In this document: positions 1 through 5,280 of the stretch, in pieces
Layout of the letters: every line of letters begins with the position of its first letter
How positions within the stretch are numbered: position 1 is the first letter of the stretch
Assembly (NCBI GenBank): GCA_027039165.1
Contig: JALWEZ010000019.1
Coordinates: 1-5,642, forward strand
Source of the DNA: Candidatus Moraniibacteriota bacterium
Lineage (GTDB): Bacteria > Patescibacteriota > Minisyncoccia > Moranbacterales > GCA-2747515
Direction: 5' to 3'
Length of the DNA stretch: 5,642 bases
Translations under genes and position numbers: made by a program
Notes under the pieces: generated by a model
What the model was told of the DNA's origin: nothing
The model's database searches: none
Seen by the model: the letters and a program-made list of their open reading frames with translations, nothing else

Positions 1-661
1 CTTTTTGATTTTAATTTGCTTTTTATTTGTCTTTAATAACGTAAAAATCAAAGAGAAGAAGGTGGAGTCAATAACTAAAGTACTTAAACTTATGAGACGT
101 GATAAGGATATTTGGAATATTTATTGGATATCTACAATTCTTAAAATTTTTTATGCAGTGGGTACTATATTTTTTTCTATATATTTAGTATCTATTGGGC
201 TCAGTGTTGCTCAAGTTGGTTTTATTTTTACAGTTACATTTTTGCCTTTTGTGTTACTTGAGTACAAAATAGGCGTTTGGGCAGACAAAAAATATGGAGA
301 AAAAGAAATGCTTATAATTGGTTTTGCTATTATGATTATTGCTATGATTTTTATATTTTTTACAAAATCTAATTCTTTTTATCTGTGGATGTTTTTGCTC
401 ACTCTTGCTTTTTTGGGCGCTACATTTGTAGAAGCTATGTCGGATACTTATTTTTACAAAAAAATTGATAGCAGTGAAATAGTTATAAGTAATTTTTTTC
501 GCTCATCTAGACCTATTTCGTATCTTGTGGGAGCTTTGATTGGTGGTATAATACAAGTACAGTTTAATTTCAAAGGTGTATTTTTGGCTACTATAATTAG
601 CTTGTTAATAGGAGGGTATTTTGCTATAATCCTTAAAGATATAGATCCAGAAGAAAATTAA
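1..661 (+). CDS. MFS-type membrane transporter, C-terminal half (5' partial)
   Basis: This is the C-terminal part of a multi-pass inner-membrane carrier that most resembles the major facilitator superfamily; the substrate cannot be told. The reading frame is open to the left edge (codons start at base 2), so the TTG at base 5 is probably not the true start and about half the protein lies outside. Counting from that TTG, the end of a hydrophobic helix (residues 2-11) is followed by a Lys/Glu-rich cytoplasmic loop (12-37), as between helices 6 and 7 of a 12-helix carrier. Six hydrophobic segments follow, at about 38-64, 68-86, 101-120, 124-145, 168-187 and 190-210. Between the second and third is YKIGVWADKKYGEKEM (87-102), a match to the second copy of the MFS motif A loop (G-x-x-x-D-R/K-x-G-x-x). 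It ends in a short acidic tail one base before scpA. Membrane carrier is near certain; MFS is likely. Confidence 0.75.
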   Translation, partial: FLILICFLFVFNNVKIKEKKVESITKVLKLMRRDKDIWNIYWISTILKIFYAVGTIFFSIYLVSIGLSVAQVGFIFTVTFLPFVLLEYKIGVWADKKYGEKEMLIIGFAIMIIAMIFIFFTKSNSFYLWMFLLTLAFLGATFVEAMSDTYFYKKIDSSEIVISNFFRSSRPISYLVGALIGGIIQVQFNFKGVFLATIISLLIGGYFAIILKDIDPEEN

Positions 662-662
662 G

Positions 663-1367
663 ATGAAATATAAAGTAAAAACAGAACAATTTGAGGGACC
701 TCTAGATGTTTTATTGAGTTTAATAGAGGAGCAAAAAATGGATATAACTAGAATTTCTCTTGCTCACATAACTGATGAATATTTAGAGTATATTAATAAT
801 AGAGAACAAGTTTCATTGTCGAGTTTAGCTGACTTTTTGACAATTGCTGCTAAACTTTTACTCATTAAATCAAAAGCACTTCTTCCTATTTTGGAATTTA
901 GTAAAGAAGAAGAATCGAGTATTGAAGAATTAGAAATGCAATTAGAAGCATTAAGAGCAGTTAAAGACACTCTACCAGAATTTAGAGAAAGATTAAAAAC
1001 TGCTAAGCCGTTTTTTGCAAAGAAAGGAATGTGGGGACTGGAGGCACAGTTTATCCCACCAAAAAACATTTTGCCAAATGATTTAAGAGATGCTTTTTTG
1101 ACTTCTCTAAATGCTATACCACAATTAGACAAATTGGAGCAAAAGGTAATTAGTGATATAGTATCTTTAGAGAAAAAAATTACTCAAATTCATGAGATAG
1201 TTACAAAAAAAGTAAAAGTGGCTTTTTCTTCTGTTATAAAAAATGCAAAAGATCCTTCAGATGTAATTGTGTCGTTTCTTGCACTTTTGGAGTTAGTTAA
1301 ACAAAAATTAGTAATTGCAAATCAAAAAGAAGTTTTTGAGGAAATTGAGCTTGAGCGAGTTTTGTAA
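663..1367 (+). CDS. scpA: Segregation and condensation protein A (kleisin of SMC complex)
   Basis: ScpA is the bacterial kleisin. It bridges the two heads of the SMC dimer and binds a ScpB dimer, forming the ring complex that condenses and segregates the chromosome. The protein has 234 residues, normal for the family. The N-terminal SMC-binding block is textbook: FEGPLDVLL at 10-18, then DITRISLAHITDEYLEYI at 27-44 and AAKLLLIKSKALLP at 62-75. An acidic linker (81-99) leads to the middle region that binds ScpB. The C-terminal winged-helix domain (about 165-234) carries the family signature VIVSFLALLELVKQKLV at 201-217. The ATG follows the upstream stop after a single base and places the signature at the usual distance from the N-terminus, so this start is well supported. 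There is no good Shine-Dalgarno, so translation may be coupled to the transporter gene. No smc gene is in the window. Confidence 0.96.
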   Translation: MKYKVKTEQFEGPLDVLLSLIEEQKMDITRISLAHITDEYLEYINNREQVSLSSLADFLTIAAKLLLIKSKALLPILEFSKEEESSIEELEMQLEALRAVKDTLPEFRERLKTAKPFFAKKGMWGLEAQFIPPKNILPNDLRDAFLTSLNAIPQLDKLEQKVISDIVSLEKKITQIHEIVTKKVKVAFSSVIKNAKDPSDVIVSFLALLELVKQKLVIANQKEVFEEIELERVL

Positions 1368-1393
1368 ACGGATATAAATTTAATTTTACGATA

Positions 1394-1999
1394 ATGGAAA
1401 GAGAAAACGAAAAAAATATTGAGAAATTAATTCCCTCTATTGAGGCTATAGTTTTTATGCATGGAGTACCTGTAAAAGAAACTAGACTTGCAGAAATTCT
1501 AGATGAAACTTTGGAAAATATTCAAAAAGCAATAGAGAACTTAAAGATAGAGTATGAAAATAGAAATTCTGGTTTATCTATACTTCACACAGATAAAGAA
1601 GTGCAAATTGTGACGAATAAAGAACAATCCGAAATAATTCAGAAATTTACAAAAAAAGAATTAGAGGGTGATTTGAGTAAAGCTGCACTAGAAGTTTTAG
1701 CTATTATTGCTTATAGAGGTCCTATAACTAAGTCAGATATAGAAACTATACGAGGAGTTAATTGTTCTTTCTCTCTTAGAAATTTATTACTTCGTGGCTT
1801 AATTTCCAAAAAACCACATCCTACAGATTTCAGAACTCAAATTTATGCAATTACTCCAGACTTTTATAGATTTTTGGGTATTTCTGACAAAGAAGAACTT
1901 CCAGATTATAAAAAATTAGTAGGGGATTATAGGATAGATGCTATTTTGCGTGGTGAACAAGAAGATAAAAAGATGAGTAATTCAAAAAGTATCATATGA
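1394..1999 (+). CDS. scpB: Segregation and condensation protein B
   Basis: ScpB forms a dimer of paired winged-helix domains that grips the middle of ScpA and regulates the SMC ATPase ring. At 201 residues it is of usual length. The N-terminal winged helix starts at IPSIEAIVFMHGVPV (13-27), matching the usual 'IEALLFVSGEPL' opening. The second winged helix holds the family hallmark LSKAALEVLAIIAYRGPIT (94-112), then IETIRGV (116-122), LLLRGLI (131-137) and the strand-plus-helix QIYAITPDFYRFLGI (149-163), ending in the typical ELPDY (168-172). After that comes a Lys/Ser-rich tail with no visible domain. It follows scpA after 26 bases, the common bacterial order. Its TGA stop overlaps the ATG of the next gene (ATGA), which points to translational coupling and to TGA being read as stop. 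The ATG at 1394 is chosen because the conserved region starts about 12 residues later; no clear ribosome-binding site precedes it. Confidence 0.95.
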   Translation: MERENEKNIEKLIPSIEAIVFMHGVPVKETRLAEILDETLENIQKAIENLKIEYENRNSGLSILHTDKEVQIVTNKEQSEIIQKFTKKELEGDLSKAALEVLAIIAYRGPITKSDIETIRGVNCSFSLRNLLLRGLISKKPHPTDFRTQIYAITPDFYRFLGISDKEELPDYKKLVGDYRIDAILRGEQEDKKMSNSKSII

Positions 2000-3075
2000 A
2001 AAATATTTCAAATTCAATTAAAGATTTTATTATAGAAAATAGATACGTTTTTTTTACAACCTTTTTGATTTTTGTGTTATTATTTGGAACGTTGTTTTTT
2101 GTGAATAAAAGTACTCAAGCAAATGATAATTTTGTAGAAAATAAAATAGCAACTGATGAAGCTGCAAAAAACAGAGTCAAATCTTGGAAGCCTGACTTAA
2201 AACAAAATGATGCTTTAACTCAAAAAAATGAACTTATTCCAATAAAAAAAGAAAACTTTACACCACTAAACTTATCAGAAGCTCATTCTGCTATCATTGT
2301 TGATGCGGAATCTGGAAATATACTTTATCAAAAAAATGCACTAGAACATAGAGCAATTGCATCCACTACAAAATTACTTACAGCCATGATTGTAGTTGAT
2401 AGGGTAAAAAATTTAGATGAGTATGTAAAAATACCCAAAAGTGTACTTTCTATAGAGGGAACTAAAGTTGGTTGTATTACTTCTGTTATATGTAGACATC
2501 CTAGAATGGAAGAAAATGAAGAATTAAGAGTTAGAGATTTGCTTTCTGCAATGCTTATGAATAGTGCTAATGACGCAGCTACAGCACTTGCTTTACATGT
2601 TTCTGGTAGTGAGAGACAATTTGCTGAACTTATGAACTTAAGGTCAAAAGAATTAAATCTCGGAAACAGTCATTTTTGCCGGCCTTCTGGTTTGGAAGTG
2701 GATCCTCCTAGAAGAGAAGATGAATGTTATTCTAGTGCGTATGATATAGGAAGAGTTATGGCTTATTTACTAAAAAACAAGGATAAATACAAAGAATTGT
2801 GGAAGATAATGAAAACTGGTGAGTTGGAAATTACTTCAAAAGATGGTAAGATTACACATGAGCTCAAGAATACAGATAGATTATTAAAAACAAATGCTTA
2901 TGTATTGGGTGCAAAAACTGGTTTTACGCCAAGAGCGGGTTTTTGTCTTGTTGCTGCTGGTAGAAATAAAAACAATACTCATCAGGTTATAGCCGTAGTT
3001 TTTGATGATAAAGATAGATTTAAGGATGTGGAAAGAATGATTTCGTGGGCTTTTGAAAATTATAATTGGTATTAA
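1996..3075 (+). CDS. D-alanyl-D-alanine carboxypeptidase, S11 family (low-molecular-weight PBP)
   Basis: This is a penicillin-binding-protein-type serine peptidase expected to remove the terminal D-Ala from peptidoglycan stem peptides outside the membrane. All three active-site motifs are present: S123-T-T-K126 (nucleophile and general base), S190-A-N192, and K307-T-G309 followed by FTPRAG. Residues 19-36 form one hydrophobic segment, read as an uncleaved membrane anchor. Residues 37-93 are a polar linker, and the catalytic domain starts near SAIIVDAESGNILYQKNA (98-115). The protein ends soon after the catalytic domain, so the C-terminal beta domain and amphipathic anchor of E. coli PBP5 are absent; anchoring is N-terminal instead. 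Oddities are an insertion of roughly 10-15 residues with C160 and C166 before the SxN motif, and further cysteines at C228, C244 and C317. The start overlaps the scpB stop, and mraY follows six bases downstream. A dacA/dacF-type name is possible, but I cannot assign one safely. An endopeptidase activity within S11 cannot be excluded. Confidence 0.9.
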   Translation: MKNISNSIKDFIIENRYVFFTTFLIFVLLFGTLFFVNKSTQANDNFVENKIATDEAAKNRVKSWKPDLKQNDALTQKNELIPIKKENFTPLNLSEAHSAIIVDAESGNILYQKNALEHRAIASTTKLLTAMIVVDRVKNLDEYVKIPKSVLSIEGTKVGCITSVICRHPRMEENEELRVRDLLSAMLMNSANDAATALALHVSGSERQFAELMNLRSKELNLGNSHFCRPSGLEVDPPRREDECYSSAYDIGRVMAYLLKNKDKYKELWKIMKTGELEITSKDGKITHELKNTDRLLKTNAYVLGAKTGFTPRAGFCLVAAGRNKNNTHQVIAVVFDDKDRFKDVERMISWAFENYNWY

Positions 3076-3081
3076 AAAAAT

Positions 3082-4182
3082 ATGGAAATTGCACAGTTAC
3101 ACACAATGCCTGAAGTAGTGAATGTATTCAAAGTATTGGTTACAGGTATTATATCATTTGTTATAGCTTTTTTATTTACTCCAGTTTGGACTAATATTTT
3201 GTATAAATACAAAATAGGTATAAAAATTAAGAAAAATTCAGTTTCTGGAGATAAATTAAAAATTGTAAGCAAGTTACATGCAAAAAAAGCTGGTACTCCC
3301 ACGATGGGTGGAGTGATTGTTTGGGTGAGTGTACTTGTTTTTATATTTGGTTCTCATTATATCCTACCTCTTATCGCTCCTATTTTTGACAAAAATTTTA
3401 TAGCAAGACTTGATTTTCTTTCTCGTTCTCAGACATGGCTTCCACTATTTGCTTTAGTTTTTGCGGGAATTTTGGGAATTTTGGATGATTATATGAGTAT
3501 AAAAGGAATTGGTAAAAACAAAGGAGGTGGTATGAAATTTGGAGTAAGAGCTGCTTGGCTTAGTATAATTGCAAGTGTGGGAGCTTGGTGGTTTTACTCG
3601 AAACTTGGTTGGGATTATGTGCATATTCCAGCATATGGAGATATTTCTATAGGTTTTTGGTATATTCCTCTATTTATTTTTGTTATACTTTTTAGTGCTT
3701 TTTCTTCAAATGAAACTGACGGACTTGATGGTTTAAATGGTGGAGTTTTGTTAATTGCTTTTGGAGCTTTTGGACTTATTGCTTTTTTTCAAAACAAAGT
3801 GAATTTGTCCGCATTTTGTGTGGCAATTTCAGGATCTCTTCTTGCATTTCTCTGGTTTAATATCTATCCTGCTCGGTTTTTTATGGGAGACACGGGTGCT
3901 ATGTCACTAGGAGCCACGCTTGGAGTTGTAGCACTCCTTACTAATTCTGTGATAGTATATTTTATAATTATGGCAATTTACAGTTTAGAAACTGGAAGTG
4001 CTGGTATTCAAATACTTTCTAAAAAATATTTTGGCAAAAAAGTATTTCTAGCTGCTCCAATTCACCATCATTTTGAAGCACTCGGTTGGCCTGAGCCAAA
4101 GATTGTTATGAGAGCCTGGATTTTTACGGGAGTTATGGCGACAATAGGCGTTTTAATTGGTATAATAGGAATGGGTAACTAA
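3082..4182 (+). CDS. mraY: Phospho-N-acetylmuramoyl-pentapeptide-transferase
   Basis: MraY moves phospho-MurNAc-pentapeptide from UDP to undecaprenyl phosphate, making lipid I, the first membrane step of peptidoglycan synthesis. The protein has 366 residues with about ten hydrophobic segments, as expected. Conserved blocks appear in order: KKAGTPTMGG (68-77), D135-D136 in LGILDDYMS, N210-E-T-D213-G-L-D216-G, N260-IYPA followed by FFMGD270 and TGAMSLG, and PIHHHFEALGW (326-336). These match the residues known from Aquifex aeolicus MraY to bind Mg2+ and uridine (D117, D118, N190, D193, D196, D265 and the HHH loop), so the enzyme should be active. The segment just before the TDGLDG block reads SAFSSNET rather than the usual SNAVNLT. 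WecA/TagO-type transferases are a less likely alternative, because the PIHHHFE loop is typical of MraY. The gene starts six bases after the carboxypeptidase. No Shine-Dalgarno is visible; the leader is a run of A. Confidence 0.95.
   Translation: MEIAQLHTMPEVVNVFKVLVTGIISFVIAFLFTPVWTNILYKYKIGIKIKKNSVSGDKLKIVSKLHAKKAGTPTMGGVIVWVSVLVFIFGSHYILPLIAPIFDKNFIARLDFLSRSQTWLPLFALVFAGILGILDDYMSIKGIGKNKGGGMKFGVRAAWLSIIASVGAWWFYSKLGWDYVHIPAYGDISIGFWYIPLFIFVILFSAFSSNETDGLDGLNGGVLLIAFGAFGLIAFFQNKVNLSAFCVAISGSLLAFLWFNIYPARFFMGDTGAMSLGATLGVVALLTNSVIVYFIIMAIYSLETGSAGIQILSKKYFGKKVFLAAPIHHHFEALGWPEPKIVMRAWIFTGVMATIGVLIGIIGMGN
4138..4166 (+). promoter_or_regulatory. Possible internal promoter for pgk (extended -10)
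   Basis: Inside the last codons of mraY, a perfect TATAAT (4161-4166) is preceded directly by TGG (extended -10 form TGn) and lies 17 bases after GCGACA (4138-4143), which matches 4 of 6 bases of a sigma-70 -35 box. Transcription would start near 4173, giving a leader of about 22 bases before the pgk ATG. This could let pgk be expressed apart from the wall genes. Caution: such matches are common in AT-rich DNA, the bases also encode Gly-Ile-Ile, and the same TGGTATAAT occurs at 544-552 inside the transporter gene. Confidence 0.3.
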
Positions 4183-4195
4183 TAAAAGTACAATT

Positions 4196-5245
4196 ATGAA
4201 TTTAAATAATATAAAAGAAGTAAATTTTGACAACAAAAAAGTTTTACTAAGAGCAGATTTTAATGTTTTATTGGATGAAAGTGGTAATGCAAGGGATACT
4301 TATAAATTAGAAGCTATTACCAAGACAGTGGATTATATACTTTCATTTTCAAATGTAAGTCTTGCTCTAATTTCTCACAGGGGAAGACCCTCCAATAAGG
4401 ATGATGAAGAGTTTTCTATGAAATATTTAGTAGATGATTTGGAGCGAATTTTAGATTTGAAAGTTAAATTTAGTCCTGATTGTATAGGAGAAGAAGTGAG
4501 TCAAGTATTAGATACCGTGGAAGATGATGAAGTTGTTCTTTTAGAAAACGTTCGCTTCTATAAAGAAGAGAAGAAAAATGATAAAGATTTTGCTAAAAAA
4601 CTTGCAGAACCATTTGATTTTTATATAAATGATGCTTTTTCAGTTTGTCATAGAGAACACGCTTCCATTCATGCAATTACACAATTTTTACCTTCTTATG
4701 CAGGAATTAGGCTTCTAGAAGAAGTTGAGGTTTTAACTAAAGCAAAAAAGGCGCAAGAACATCCAGCTGTAGCTGTCATTGGAGGAGCTAAAATTGAAAC
4801 TAAGCTACCTCTAATTGAAGAATTTGAAAAAACTTATGACAAAATCTTAGTAGGAGGAAGAATTTCTATAGAAGCTCAAGATCAGGGGATTGAGTTTAGT
4901 AATAAGGTTATTTTGCCTGTAGATTACGCAGAGAATAAGTTTGACATAGGAGAAAAGACTATAAAAGAATTTGTAGGATATGTAAAAGATGCAAAAACTG
5001 TCGTTTGGAATGGACCTCTTGGAAAATTTGAAGAAAAGCCATTTGATAAAGGTACAGTAGCTATGGCAAATGCTTTAGCTCAAAACACAGAAGTATTTTC
5101 AGTTGTTGGAGGGGGGGAGAGTGTGCAAGCACTTAACCAAACAGGTAACTTTGATAAAATTTCATTTGTTTCAACTGGTGGAGGAGCAATGCTTTCATTT
5201 TTGTCTTTAGGAGATATGCCTGGATTAGAAGTATTGACTAAATAG
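4196..5245 (+). CDS. pgk: Phosphoglycerate kinase, short form
   Basis: Pgk transfers the acyl phosphate of 1,3-bisphosphoglycerate to ADP, giving ATP and 3-phosphoglycerate in the cytoplasm. The N-terminal substrate-binding domain is intact: LLRADFNV (17-24, catalytic R19, plus D21 and N23), SHRGRP (60-65), LLENVRF (115-121, R120), INDAFSVCHREHAS (144-157, H152 and R153) and FLPSYAG (164-170). In the C-terminal nucleotide domain, VIGGAKIETKLPL (194-206, K199 and K203), DIGEKT (250-255), VVWNGPLGKFE (269-279), VVGGGES (303-309) and STGGGAMLSFL (326-336) are recognisable. The length is only 349 residues against the usual 390-415, and nearly all the loss falls between GG (220-221) and DIGEKT. 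In this stretch the usual hinge-proximal helix and the region after LPVD are cut short. The usual GGGDS/T reads GGGES, and GPxGVFE reads GPLGKFE. The frame is open throughout, so this is a compact protein rather than a pseudogene. The gene follows mraY by 13 bases, with no Shine-Dalgarno. Confidence 0.93.
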   Translation: MNLNNIKEVNFDNKKVLLRADFNVLLDESGNARDTYKLEAITKTVDYILSFSNVSLALISHRGRPSNKDDEEFSMKYLVDDLERILDLKVKFSPDCIGEEVSQVLDTVEDDEVVLLENVRFYKEEKKNDKDFAKKLAEPFDFYINDAFSVCHREHASIHAITQFLPSYAGIRLLEEVEVLTKAKKAQEHPAVAVIGGAKIETKLPLIEEFEKTYDKILVGGRISIEAQDQGIEFSNKVILPVDYAENKFDIGEKTIKEFVGYVKDAKTVVWNGPLGKFEEKPFDKGTVAMANALAQNTEVFSVVGGGESVQALNQTGNFDKISFVSTGGGAMLSFLSLGDMPGLEVLTK

Positions 5246-5250
5246 TCAAT
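5233..5250. repeat. Perfect 18-base palindrome over the pgk stop codon
   Basis: The sequence ATTGACTAAATAGTCAAT is an exact inverted repeat: two 8-base arms around AA, or a 7-base-pair hairpin with a 4-base loop. It contains the TAG stop of pgk (5243-5245). No T-tract follows on the + strand (the next bases are A-rich), so it is not a standard rho-independent terminator. It could be an mRNA-end hairpin between pgk and the last gene, or a site for a dimeric regulator. Its left arm includes TTGACT, a fair -35 box, but no matching -10 lies 16-18 bases on. The palindrome itself is certain; its role is not. Confidence 0.45.
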
Positions 5251-5280
5251 TAAGAGTCTGTCAAAAATAAAAACAAAAAT

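Noticed and set aside
544..552. TGGTATAAT, a promoter-like extended -10 inside the transporter gene, ahead of scpA
   Set aside because: The best -35 (TTGTGG at 525-530) matches only half the consensus, the site is over 100 bases before scpA, and the bases are explained by Gly-Ile-Ile codons.
764..1132. Open frame of 122 codons on the - strand inside scpA
   Set aside because: It lies fully within a textbook scpA, its translation shows no family features, and it is Ser/Asn/Leu-rich as expected from antisense of Lys/Glu/Leu codons.
1351..1378. TTGAGC, 16 bases, TATAAA: possible promoter just before scpB
   Set aside because: The -35 match is weak, the leader would be only about 9 bases, and separate expression of scpB from scpA is not expected. 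Such patterns are frequent in AT-rich DNA.
1997..1999. TGA as a possible recoded codon (Gly in Gracilibacteria/SR1)
   Set aside because: The TGA ends ScpB at its expected length in an ATGA overlap with the next start, and no in-frame TGA interrupts any gene here. The standard code fits.
3072..3302. Open frame on the - strand over the start of mraY
   Set aside because: It is antisense to the well-supported MraY N-terminus and shows no recognisable protein features.
3465..3482. Tandem GGGAATTTT x2 in mraY
   Set aside because: It encodes the Gly-Ile-Leu-Gly-Ile-Leu run before the conserved DD motif; the repeat is explained by the protein sequence.
5251..5280. Rho-independent terminator after pgk
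   Set aside because: The nearby palindrome has an AT-rich stem of 7-8 pairs, and it is followed by A-rich sequence rather than a T-tract on the + strand.
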